Positions 17,726 through 25,493 of a stretch of 45,100 nt of DNA are shown here, in pieces. The notes beneath the pieces were generated by a model, which worked only from the letters and a program-made list of their open reading frames with translations, did no database searches and was not told where the DNA came from. Every line of letters starts with the position of its first letter. Position 1 is the first letter of the stretch. The stretch is from DAISJD01 sp036821645. GTDB lineage: Bacteria > Pseudomonadota > Alphaproteobacteria > ATCC43930 > CGMCC-115725. Position numbers and translations under genes: made by a program. The stretch spans positions 1-45,100 of the forward strand of contig DAISJD010000010.1 of NCBI GenBank assembly GCA_036821645.1, written 5' to 3'.

Positions 17726-18766
17726 TTAATGAGAAATCAAAAAATATATTGCCCATGCTGCAGCATCTCTCACAACAAAAGATTCATCTTTAAGAAATAA
17801 TTTTAATTTTTCGATGTATTTTTTATCAAGAGAGTTTCCTATTGAAATTATAACATTTCTTATAAAAACATCTCTTCCAGTTCTTTTAATTGGTGATTTT
17901 TGAAAAAACTTTCTAAATTCTTCATCATTAAAGTTTAAAAAAAATTCTAAATTGTTTTTTATTTGATTAATATCTGATTTTAGATTATACTCTTTTGATT
18001 TTTTGGCAAATTTATTCCAAGGACAAACAGCTAAACAATCATCGCAACCATAAATTCTATTCCCGATCATGGGTCTTAACGCGTAAGGAATGATCCCTTT
18101 ATATTCTATCGTGAGATACGCAATACACCGCCTTGCGTCGAGCTGATATGGTTTTGGGAATGCCTGTGTCGGACAAATTGCAAGGCAGCGTGTGCAGGAC
18201 CCGCAATGATCCTCTTCCGATTGATCAAACGGCAAGTCGAACGTTGTCAAAATCTCGGACAGAAACAACCAAGACCCAAACTCTTTCGACACAAGATTCG
18301 TATGCTTGCCCTGCCAACCAACCCCAGCCTGTTGGGCCAAGGGTTTTTCCAAAATCGGCGCCGTATCGACAAACACCTTCAGATCATGGCCCGTCGTCTG
18401 GGCGAACCAGCGCCCAAGCTGCTTCAGGCGTTTTTTGATCAGATCGTGATAATCATGATGCTGTGCATAGGCGGAGATAACGCCATGTTCGCGTTGATCG
18501 ATCAAGGCGAGGGGGTCATAGGCCGGACCGTAATTGGTGACTAAAATAATGGCCGTACGCGCCTCTGCCCACAAGGCATCGGGCGATTGGCGTCGATCCG
18601 CCGTCTGCGCAAGCCAGGCCATTTCGCCGTGATAGCCCGCCGCAAGGGCCGCATGATACCGATCGCGTGTCGGCTCCGGGAGATGGGCCTTCGTCACGCG
18701 GACGGCATCAAAGCCGATTTCAAGGGCGCGGGCGATCAAGGCCGCCTTGAGGTCAGCCCCGTCCAC
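17726..18766 (-). CDS. queG: Epoxyqueuosine reductase QueG
   Basis: QueG catalyses the last step of queuosine synthesis, reduction of epoxyqueuosine to queuosine in tRNA, using cobalamin and two [4Fe-4S] clusters. Both cluster motifs are visible: CGSCTRCLAICP, and CDDCLAVCPWNK further on. The segment ending in TAPILEKPLAQQAGVGWQGKHTNLVS is typical of the family. I choose GTG 18766 as start, which begins at the usual family position (VDGADLKAALIARALEIGFDAVRV), gives 346 residues and overlaps the end of queF by 14 bases. The frame stays open upstream to 18904, but that part only shadows queF. From about 18110 to the stop the gene becomes strongly AT-rich and Lys/Asn/Phe-rich, an abrupt change inside one intact gene. 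Its last residues (DESFVVRDAAAWAIYFL) look like part of a HEAT-type repeat. Confidence 0.92.
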   Translation of the reverse strand: MDGADLKAALIARALEIGFDAVRVTKAHLPEPTRDRYHAALAAGYHGEMAWLAQTADRRQSPDALWAEARTAIILVTNYGPAYDPLALIDQREHGVISAYAQHHDYHDLIKKRLKQLGRWFAQTTGHDLKVFVDTAPILEKPLAQQAGVGWQGKHTNLVSKEFGSWLFLSEILTTFDLPFDQSEEDHCGSCTRCLAICPTQAFPKPYQLDARRCIAYLTIEYKGIIPYALRPMIGNRIYGCDDCLAVCPWNKFAKKSKEYNLKSDINQIKNNLEFFLNFNDEEFRKFFQKSPIKRTGRDVFIRNVIISIGNSLDKKYIEKLKLFLKDESFVVRDAAAWAIYFLISH

Positions 18767-19220
18767 GATAGGGGGGAACCGCCTGATCCGGCAAAAAAAG
18801 TCCCGATGGCGCAGCACCCGTTTGATAAAAAACATCGATCGGGATGCCGCCGCGCGGATACCAATAGCCGCCGATGCGCAGCCAAACGGGTTGAATTTCG
18901 TCAATGAGACGCCGTGCTATCCCGACGGTACAGGCTTCGTGAAAAGCCCCGTGATTGCGAAAAGACCCCAAAAATAACTTCAAGGATTTACTTTCGACCA
19001 AAAAGGGCCCCGGCACGTAATCGATGACGAGATGGGCAAAATCCGGTTGTCCCGTAAGCGGACACAGCGAGGTAAATTCTGGGGCGACGAAACGCACAAC
19101 ATAAGGATGCCCCATTTCAGGATTGGGAACTTTTTCTAAAATGGCGCTTAGAGGATCGCTGGGCAACGCGGTCATCCGCCCCAACTGCGTCAAACCGCCA
19201 TAAAGTTCATCATTCGCCAT
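18753..19220 (-). CDS. queF: NADPH-dependent 7-cyano-7-deazaguanine reductase QueF
   Basis: The 155-residue unimodular QueF reduces preQ0 to preQ1. The catalytic Cys53 in FTSLCPLTGQPDFAHL, Asp60 in the same motif, and the nucleotide-binding motif ESKSLKLF (76-83) are all present. SFRNHGAFHE, conserved in the family, follows. The ATG at 19220 has GGAGG about 6 bases upstream. The gene lies 15 bases after tgt and overlaps queG, so the operon supplies preQ1 (QueF), inserts it (Tgt), adds the ribosyl group (QueA) and finishes queuosine (QueG). Confidence 0.96.
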   Translation of the reverse strand: MANDELYGGLTQLGRMTALPSDPLSAILEKVPNPEMGHPYVVRFVAPEFTSLCPLTGQPDFAHLVIDYVPGPFLVESKSLKLFLGSFRNHGAFHEACTVGIARRLIDEIQPVWLRIGGYWYPRGGIPIDVFYQTGAAPSGLFLPDQAVPPYRGRG

Positions 19221-19235
19221 GCGGCCCTCCTCTCT

Positions 19236-20381
19236 TCACGACCAAAGCGGAATATCGCCTGCGGTCTGTCGGTCATGAAACGCCTGTGCAAAAGCATCGA
19301 GCCTTTTTTCCAAGATTGCCGCACGCAGATCCGCCATCAGATCCTGATAATAAGTCAGGTTATGCCACGTCAGCAGGATGGGGCCCAACATTTCTTCCGC
19401 CCGATGCAAATGGTGCAAATACGCGCGCGAGAATTGGCGACAGGCGGGGCATCGACAGGCCGCATCGAGCGGGCGCGGATCGTCTTGATGGCGTGCATTG
19501 CGGATATTGATCCGCCCCTGACGCGTAAAGGCCTGAGCCGTGCGTCCCGACCGCGTCGGCATGACGCAGTCGAACATATCGATGCCACGCTGAACAGCAC
19601 CAACCAAATCGGATGGGGTTCCGACCCCCATCAAATAGCGCGGATGGGTTAGAGGCAATTGCGGTGCCGTGTGATCCAGAACCTGAAACATGGTTTCCTG
19701 GCCTTCGCCCACGGCAAGACCGCCGATCGCGTAGCCGTCAAAGCCGATGTCGGTCAGGGTTTCGAGCGACCGCGTGCGCAAATCGAGATAGACGCCGCCC
19801 TGTACGATCCCAAACAACCCGTAACCGGGGCGGGGCGTAAAAGCCGTCTTGGACCGCACCGCCCACCGCATCGACAAGGCCAAGGATTTTTCCGTTTCGG
19901 CCCATGTGGCCGGGTGCGGCGTGCACTCGTCCAACACCATCGTGATATCTGCATCTAATTGGCGCTGAATCTCGATCGAGCGTTCCGGCGTCAATTCATA
20001 GCGCGATCCATCAAGATGGGATCGAAACGTGACCCCCGCCTCGCTCATCTCGCGCAAACCACTCAACGACATGACCTGAAACCCGCCGGAATCGGTCAAA
20101 ATCGGCTTGGGCCAATTCATCATGCGATGCAGCCCGCCCAACCGTTCGACCCGGTCGGCACCCGGACGCAGCATCAGATGATAGGTATTGCCCAAGAGAA
20201 TTTGCGCCCCGGTCTGCGCTACGGCATCGGGCAACATGCCCTTGACGGTTCCGGCGGTGCCGACCGGCATGAAGGCGGGCGTATCGATCACCCCATGCGC
20301 CGTCGTGATCTGCCCTCTGCGGGCATGACCGTCGGTTGCTAAAAGTGAAAAACCAAATTCTGGGGATACCGCCTCATTCAT
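19236..20381 (-). CDS. tgt: tRNA-guanine transglycosylase (Tgt)
   Basis: Tgt exchanges the guanine at position 34 of GUN-anticodon tRNAs for preQ1. I place the start at ATG 20381 (MNEAVSPEFGFSLLAT...), giving 381 residues, close to the 375-386 usual in bacteria; the frame extends further upstream only as a shadow of queA. Active-site motifs are DSGGFQ with Asp97, and FDCVMPTRSGR with the nucleophile Asp271. The zinc site is CRCPACRQ (Cys309, 311 and 314) followed by a His near 323-326. Substrate pocket motif GGLAVGE is at 220-226. The start overlaps the end of queA by eight bases, so translation is probably coupled. Confidence 0.97.
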   Translation of the reverse strand: MNEAVSPEFGFSLLATDGHARRGQITTAHGVIDTPAFMPVGTAGTVKGMLPDAVAQTGAQILLGNTYHLMLRPGADRVERLGGLHRMMNWPKPILTDSGGFQVMSLSGLREMSEAGVTFRSHLDGSRYELTPERSIEIQRQLDADITMVLDECTPHPATWAETEKSLALSMRWAVRSKTAFTPRPGYGLFGIVQGGVYLDLRTRSLETLTDIGFDGYAIGGLAVGEGQETMFQVLDHTAPQLPLTHPRYLMGVGTPSDLVGAVQRGIDMFDCVMPTRSGRTAQAFTRQGRINIRNARHQDDPRPLDAACRCPACRQFSRAYLHHLHRAEEMLGPILLTWHNLTYYQDLMADLRAAILEKRLDAFAQAFHDRQTAGDIPLWS

Positions 20382-21414
20382 CCGATTGTTCCACATCCAA
20401 AAGACAGGCATCGCCATAAGAATAAAAACGATACCCATGGGCGATCGCATGGGTATAGGCCGCCTTCATTCTGTCAAGACCGCACGCAGCAGCAACCAAC
20501 ATAAAAAGGGTCGATTTCGGCAAGTGAAAATTCGTTACCATGCGACCGACCGTGCGAAACCGGTAACCAGGACGGATAAAAATTTGCGTCGTTCCGGCAA
20601 AGGATTGCACTTGTCCATGCGCATCGGTTGCCGATTCGAGGATACGGACCGCAGTCGTACCGACCGCGACGATCTTGCCGCCCGCTTGTTTCACCGCCCT
20701 GACCTTGGCCGCCGCTTCGGGGGTAATTTCACCCCATTCCTCATGCATTATATGATCGTCCGGGTTTTCGACCTTCACCGGCAAGAAAGTGCCCGCCCCG
20801 ACATGGAGTGTGACCTTTACGTGGTGGATCCCCCGTGCATCGAGGGCTGCGATGAGAGACGGTGTGAAATGAAGAGCTGCCGTGGGGGCTGCGACGGCCC
20901 CCTTGCGGTCCGCGAACATCGTTTGATAATCCGCCTTGTCCCGGTCGTCCGCCACCCCGCCCCGGATATAGGGCGGCAGAGGCATATAACCGTAACGTTC
21001 GATCGCCTGAATGAGATCGCTACCCGAACGATCGAAGACGAGGGTTACATCCCCCGTCGGTCGCTTTGCCAGAACGGTCGCAGAAAAATCTTCTGAAAAT
21101 TGAATGATATCGCCAAGTCTGAGGCGCTTTGCCGGACGGGCAAAGACGTGCCAAGCACCATCATCGACGGCCTGATGCAGCGTGACGCTGACCTGGACGG
21201 CATCACGTCGCCCGTCGAGACGTGCCGGGATCACCCGCGTATCGTTGAAGACCAACAGATCGCCCGGATCGAGCAAATGCGGCAAATCGCGAAAAATCGC
21301 GTCCTTGAAGCCTGCACTGCCGACAGAAAGCAGTCTGGCGCTATCGCGCGGACTGGCCGGACGTTGGGCAATCGATGCTTCAGGGAGGGTAAAATCGAAA
21401 TCATCAAGACGCAT
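20374..21414 (-). CDS. queA: S-adenosylmethionine:tRNA ribosyltransferase-isomerase (QueA)
   Basis: QueA moves the ribosyl part of S-adenosylmethionine onto preQ1 in tRNA to form epoxyqueuosine. The 346-residue protein has the family start MRLDDFDFTLPEASIAQRPA and the conserved pieces FNDTRVIPARL, PLPPYI, AAPTAALHF, VTLHVGAGTF and TNFHLPKSTLFMLVAA. The length is typical. It is the first gene of the queuosine operon. The stop of pepA and a terminator lie immediately upstream, so queA needs its own promoter within the 80 bases before it or depends on read-through. Confidence 0.97.
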   Translation of the reverse strand: MRLDDFDFTLPEASIAQRPASPRDSARLLSVGSAGFKDAIFRDLPHLLDPGDLLVFNDTRVIPARLDGRRDAVQVSVTLHQAVDDGAWHVFARPAKRLRLGDIIQFSEDFSATVLAKRPTGDVTLVFDRSGSDLIQAIERYGYMPLPPYIRGGVADDRDKADYQTMFADRKGAVAAPTAALHFTPSLIAALDARGIHHVKVTLHVGAGTFLPVKVENPDDHIMHEEWGEITPEAAAKVRAVKQAGGKIVAVGTTAVRILESATDAHGQVQSFAGTTQIFIRPGYRFRTVGRMVTNFHLPKSTLFMLVAAACGLDRMKAAYTHAIAHGYRFYSYGDACLLDVEQSDE

Positions 21415-21455
21415 CGAAGAAACAGTCGGTCGCTTTCAACGGAAAACAGGAAAAG

Positions 21456-21485
21456 AAGGCCGCCCCGACGAGACGGGGCGGCCTT
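21456..21485. terminator. Intrinsic terminator after pepA
   Basis: AAGGCCGCCCCG (21456-21467) and CGGGGCGGCCTT (21474-21485) form a perfect 12-bp GC-rich stem with a 6-base loop. Read on the minus strand, the hairpin follows the pepA stop at 21495 and is followed by CTTTTCC. On the plus strand a TTTT also follows. It separates pepA from the queuosine operon. Confidence 0.88.
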
Positions 21486-21494
21486 TTACAAGAC

Positions 21495-22994
21495 TTACTT
21501 CGCTTCGTAATGCTGTTCGATATAGGTGTTCAAGAGGCGAATGCCGAAACCGGTCGCCCCCTTCGGCGACAGGGGCAGATCCTTCTTGCTCCATGTCGTG
21601 CCGGCAATGTCGAGATGGGCCCATTTCGTGCCGTTGACGAACCGTTGGAGGAAAACGGCCCCGACGATGCTGCCCGCTTCGCGCGATCCGGAAATGTTGC
21701 GCATATCGGCCACATCGGAATCGATCATACGATCATAAGCATCGTTCATCGGCAGGCGCCAGAGTTTCTCGCCCGTCTCAAGGCCGGTCGCGGTCAAAGA
21801 CTGCGCCAAACCGTCATCGTTCGAGAACAAGCCCGCATGTTCCCCCCCGAGTGCGATCAGGATCGCGCCGGTCAAAGTCGCGAGATCGATCATGATGGCC
21901 GGTTTGAACCGGTCCTGGCCATACCACAAGGCATCGGCGAGCACGAGGCGACCTTCGGCGTCGGTATTATCCACCTCGATCGTCTGACCGGACATCGAGG
22001 TCACGATATCACCCGGACGCTGGGCATTGCCGTCAGGCATATTTTCAGCCGCCGCGATGATACCGACCACATTCGCCTTGGCCTTGCGTCCGGCAAGCGC
22101 CTTCAGCAAACCAATGACGACGGCGGAGCCGCCCATATCGGTTTTCATTTCTTCCATGCCGGCACCGGGCTTCAAGGAAATCCCGCCGGTATCGAACGTG
22201 ATCCCCTTGCCCACGACGACGACGGGGGCTGCATTTTGGTCGGGATTACCGTTCCAACGCAGGATAATGAGGCGCGGCGGACGCACGCTGCCTTGGCCGA
22301 CGCCAAGCAACGATCCCATGCCAAGCTTCGCCATCGCCTGCTCGTCCAGCACTTCGACATCGACACCAAGCCCGGCCAAGGTCTGGGCCCGTTCGGCCAA
22401 GGTTTGGGGATAGATCACGTTGCCGGGTTCGGTCACGAGATCGCGGGCCATGAACACTCCGTCGGCAATCGCGGCCAGACTTTCATAGGCCCGTTCGGTT
22501 TCCGCAACGGCCGTAGTCAAAACCGTGACGACTTCGAGACTGGGCTTTTGCTCGTCTTTCAGCTTGGTGCGATATTTTGTGAAGCGATAGCTGCGCAAGT
22601 TCGCCCCCATGGCAAGATGTGCCGCAAGAGAAACCGCACAAAGGGGCGATCCGGGCAAATCGCCCAAATGCACCGTCACGACGCTTTCGCCGGACAAGGC
22701 GAGATTGGCGACAATGGCACCCCCTAAGGCCTCGACGCCGATGGCGGTGAGCGCATCGATCTTGCCAAGCCCAAGCAACAGGACCCGACCCAGCGTCACG
22801 CCGTGCGGTGCCATGACGGTCAAAATCTGATCTTTTTTTCCGGTAAACCGGCTTGCCTTGATCGCCCGGTCAAGCGCACCGCCCAAATGCGCGTCAAGGG
22901 CGGCTGCGGCCGCCGTCAAAACGCCGCCCTCGGCAACCCCGACGACGAGCGCGCCGCTTTTTGGCGTCTCAACGGCAGAAAATGCAATCTTCAT
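21495..22994 (-). CDS. pepA: Leucyl aminopeptidase, M17 family (PepA)
   Basis: This 499-residue cytosolic enzyme removes N-terminal amino acids from peptides. The C-terminal catalytic domain has the signature NTDAEGRL and the metal-ligand region VGKGITFDTGGISLKP...MEEMKTDMGG. The N-terminal macro-like domain is also present. The start at ATG 22994 (MKIAFSAVETPK) matches the family, has GGGGA eight bases upstream, and gives the usual length near 500. The frame continues upstream to 23249 but that extension is unlike the family. The gene is divergent from lptF across 278 bases that contain a palindromic CTATATAG (23255-23262). Confidence 0.96.
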   Translation of the reverse strand: MKIAFSAVETPKSGALVVGVAEGGVLTAAAAALDAHLGGALDRAIKASRFTGKKDQILTVMAPHGVTLGRVLLLGLGKIDALTAIGVEALGGAIVANLALSGESVVTVHLGDLPGSPLCAVSLAAHLAMGANLRSYRFTKYRTKLKDEQKPSLEVVTVLTTAVAETERAYESLAAIADGVFMARDLVTEPGNVIYPQTLAERAQTLAGLGVDVEVLDEQAMAKLGMGSLLGVGQGSVRPPRLIILRWNGNPDQNAAPVVVVGKGITFDTGGISLKPGAGMEEMKTDMGGSAVVIGLLKALAGRKAKANVVGIIAAAENMPDGNAQRPGDIVTSMSGQTIEVDNTDAEGRLVLADALWYGQDRFKPAIMIDLATLTGAILIALGGEHAGLFSNDDGLAQSLTATGLETGEKLWRLPMNDAYDRMIDSDVADMRNISGSREAGSIVGAVFLQRFVNGTKWAHLDIAGTTWSKKDLPLSPKGATGFGIRLLNTYIEQHYEAK

Positions 22995-23272
22995 GACGTA
23001 ATCCCCATTCTTTTCAAAGGATGTGCTCTTCCATGCAACATCGGCAGACCGTGCAGCGCATCTCGAAAACCATCGCGATCGCATCCACAACCGCCCGCAT
23101 CGAGCCTTCATGACATCCTTGTAAATGATTTTTACGTCGGATGCCGCTTTAAATTTCTGGGCTTGATCCCCGCGTTTCCATCGCCCATAAAGCCGGGCCG
23201 CCAGGCCGTCGTCCTTCAGAAACAATTTGTCCCTGGAATTTTCCCTCACAGGCTCTATATAGTTGATCCGTT

Positions 23273-24394
23273 ATGAATCGCATCACCGCCTATGTCTTCC
23301 GGCAGAGTTTCGGACTGACACTCTTCATCACCGCAGCCCTCACCTCGGCGGCTTGGCTCATTCAATCCTTAAAGCTTGTGGAATTGGTGGTTGATCGCGG
23401 TGTCGGTATCGATCTCTTCATAGAACTGCTCGCCCTCAGTCTGCCGCCTCTGGTGCAATTGGTGCTGCCGATCGGATGTTTCATCGGGGTTCTGTTCACC
23501 TATAACAAGCTGATACAAGACAGTGAACTCGTCGTCATGCGGGCTTGTGGCGTGTCGCAATGGGGGTTGGCGCGCCCGGCCTTGGTGCTCGGTGCCGGTG
23601 GGATGATGATGATGTCGATCATCGCCCTCTATATCCTGCCACTTTCCAAAAACTCTTTCAAAGACCTGCAATTTTCGATCAGAAACGAATTTACATTCAA
23701 TCTCATTCAAGAAGGCAGCTTCAATAAACTCTCGGAACGATTGACCGTTTATGTCAGAAATAGAAATATCGTTGGCGATCTGTTCGGCCTATTGATCGAA
23801 GATACCCGTGATCAGAACAACCCGGCGACATATACGGCGGAACGGGGATTGATCTCCACTGTCGATGGCAAACCCAAGGTGTTGATGGTGAATGGGACGA
23901 AGGGTGCCTGGGACCCGGTTAAAAAACAACTTTCCATGTTACAATTCGATAGTTACAGTCTTGATTTACAACAGTTTAAAGATGTTCCCGATACCAGAAT
24001 CCTACAGCCTGACGAACGGTTCTTAGAAGATCTGCTCAATCCCCAAGGGTTGGACGATAACCCCCTCTTTCGGCACCGTCTTTTGGCCGAAGCCCATGAA
24101 AGATTGACCTCGCCCCTTTTTTTAATCGGTTTTGTTTTTATCGCCCTTGCTGCGATTTTGACCGGCGAACTCAACAGAAGAGGGCAAACGAAACGTCTGC
24201 TTTATGCCATCGGCCTTGCCGTGATTTTTCAACTGTCTTATTTTGGTGCAACGAATCTTGCCAATAGACAGTATTTAACCATACCGCTTCTCTATATTGT
24301 CTCGCTTCTTCCGAGCCTTATTGGAATATATCTTTTATCACGACGTAATGGGCGCAATAAAAGCCTCAGACAGCCGATGCGAGGACAATCATGA
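23273..24394 (+). CDS. lptF: LPS export ABC transporter permease LptF
   Basis: LptF is one of the two permease subunits of LptB2FGC, which lifts lipopolysaccharide out of the inner membrane. The 373-residue protein has the YjgP/YjgQ layout: about three membrane helices at the N-terminus (15-35, 50-75, 100-125), a periplasmic beta-jellyroll domain at about 130-270, and three helices near the C-terminus (280-355). The opening RITAYVFRQSFGLTLFITAALT is typical. The end overlaps lptG by four bases. LptB, LptA and LptC are not in this window. This gene opens the operon lptF-lptG-lptD-surA-pdxA-rsmA. Confidence 0.94.
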   Translation: MNRITAYVFRQSFGLTLFITAALTSAAWLIQSLKLVELVVDRGVGIDLFIELLALSLPPLVQLVLPIGCFIGVLFTYNKLIQDSELVVMRACGVSQWGLARPALVLGAGGMMMMSIIALYILPLSKNSFKDLQFSIRNEFTFNLIQEGSFNKLSERLTVYVRNRNIVGDLFGLLIEDTRDQNNPATYTAERGLISTVDGKPKVLMVNGTKGAWDPVKKQLSMLQFDSYSLDLQQFKDVPDTRILQPDERFLEDLLNPQGLDDNPLFRHRLLAEAHERLTSPLFLIGFVFIALAAILTGELNRRGQTKRLLYAIGLAVIFQLSYFGATNLANRQYLTIPLLYIVSLLPSLIGIYLLSRRNGRNKSLRQPMRGQS

Positions 24395-25491
24395 AACTGC
24401 CCTTGACCTTATTCGGCTATATTTCACGGAATTTTTTGACATGGTTTGCGGCAACTTTCTTTTTGATCATTTTACTGATTTTCCTCGGTGATTTCTTTGA
24501 ACTGACCCGCCGTGCGGGTAACAGAACCGATATCGGCTTTGGGCTGCTGCTGCAAATGTCCGCCCTCAAACTGCCCTATACCGCCCAAGAAGTCCTGCCT
24601 TTCGCCGTCCTCTTCGGTGCGATCATCGCACTCTGGCGTATGACGCGCAGTCAAGAATTGATTATTGCGCGGGCCGCCGGCGTTTCGGTTTGGCAATTTC
24701 TCTCGCCCGCCCTGTTCATTGCATTTCTGATTGGCATCATTGGCGTCACCTTGTTCAACCCCCTGGCCTCCACCATGGAGGCAAGCTTCAAGCAGCTCGA
24801 AAAACGCCATTTACGCAATCAAGCCGACTCTTTCGTGCTGGCCGGTTCCGGTCTTTGGTTGCGTCAAAAAGATGCGCACGGCATCACAGCCGTTATCCAT
24901 GCCCAGGCTATCGAACAACAACCGGTCACCGTCATTCACCCTGTGACGATTAATTTCTTTTCGGAAAATGACGCCTTGATCCGCCGCATCGATGCTGAAT
25001 CAGGCACACTCGAACAAGGGGCATGGCGTTTTCAAAATGCCTATGATTGGCGCCCCGATCGCTATGCCCAACCGATGGCACAAATCCTCTTGCCGACGGA
25101 TTTGACCTTAAGCCGGATCGAAGAAAGTTTTGCCTCGCCCGACACGATGTCGTTTTGGGATCTGCCTGGATTTGCCAACAATCTCGAACGCTCCGGGTTT
25201 TCCGCCCTGAAACATCGGCTGTATTTTTATACATTATTGGCCCGGCCCTTTTTATTATGTGCTATGATCTTGATTGCGGCTATCTTTTCGTTGCGGATGC
25301 AGCGTCGCGGCGGTACGCCCGCGATGATCGGCGGCGGGGTTGCTACGGGGTTCTTGTTATATTTCTTATCTTACGTTGTATCGGCACTGGGTAATTCTGC
25401 GACGATTCCGGTGATTCTGGCGGCTTGGACTCCTGCAGGCGTCTCTATGCTGCTCGGCGTCACCTTTCTATTGTACCTTGAGGACGGTTAA
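24391..25491 (+). CDS. lptG: LPS export ABC transporter permease LptG
   Basis: LptG is the partner of LptF in the LPS export complex. The 366-residue protein has the same architecture, with N-terminal helices near 15-35, 55-75 and 100-125, a periplasmic domain at about 130-265 and C-terminal helices at about 275-360. The family start LTLFGYISRNFLTWFAATFFLIILLIFLGDFFELTRRA and the coupling-helix region QSQ/RSQELIIARAAGVSVWQFL are visible. Translation is coupled to lptF through ATGA. It is followed after two bases by lptD. Confidence 0.94.
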   Translation: MKLPLTLFGYISRNFLTWFAATFFLIILLIFLGDFFELTRRAGNRTDIGFGLLLQMSALKLPYTAQEVLPFAVLFGAIIALWRMTRSQELIIARAAGVSVWQFLSPALFIAFLIGIIGVTLFNPLASTMEASFKQLEKRHLRNQADSFVLAGSGLWLRQKDAHGITAVIHAQAIEQQPVTVIHPVTINFFSENDALIRRIDAESGTLEQGAWRFQNAYDWRPDRYAQPMAQILLPTDLTLSRIEESFASPDTMSFWDLPGFANNLERSGFSALKHRLYFYTLLARPFLLCAMILIAAIFSLRMQRRGGTPAMIGGGVATGFLLYFLSYVVSALGNSATIPVILAAWTPAGVSMLLGVTFLLYLEDG

Positions 25492-25493
25492 AA

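Noticed and set aside
18767..18904. N-terminal extension of QueG
   Set aside because: It is entirely within queF in another frame and does not resemble the family; GTG 18766 gives the normal beginning.
21510..22727. Open frame of 405 codons on the plus strand opposite pepA
   Set aside because: It is a shadow of pepA codon usage, and its translation is low in hydrophobic pattern and high in Arg, Gly and His.
22995..23249. N-terminal extension of PepA
   Set aside because: ATG 22994 has a good ribosome site and gives the standard length; the extension has no similarity to the family.
23227..23263. Promoter for lptF from TTGTCC and TATATA
   Set aside because: The two elements are 23 bases apart and the second is only about 10 bases before the ATG; kept only as a note on the CTATATAG palindrome.
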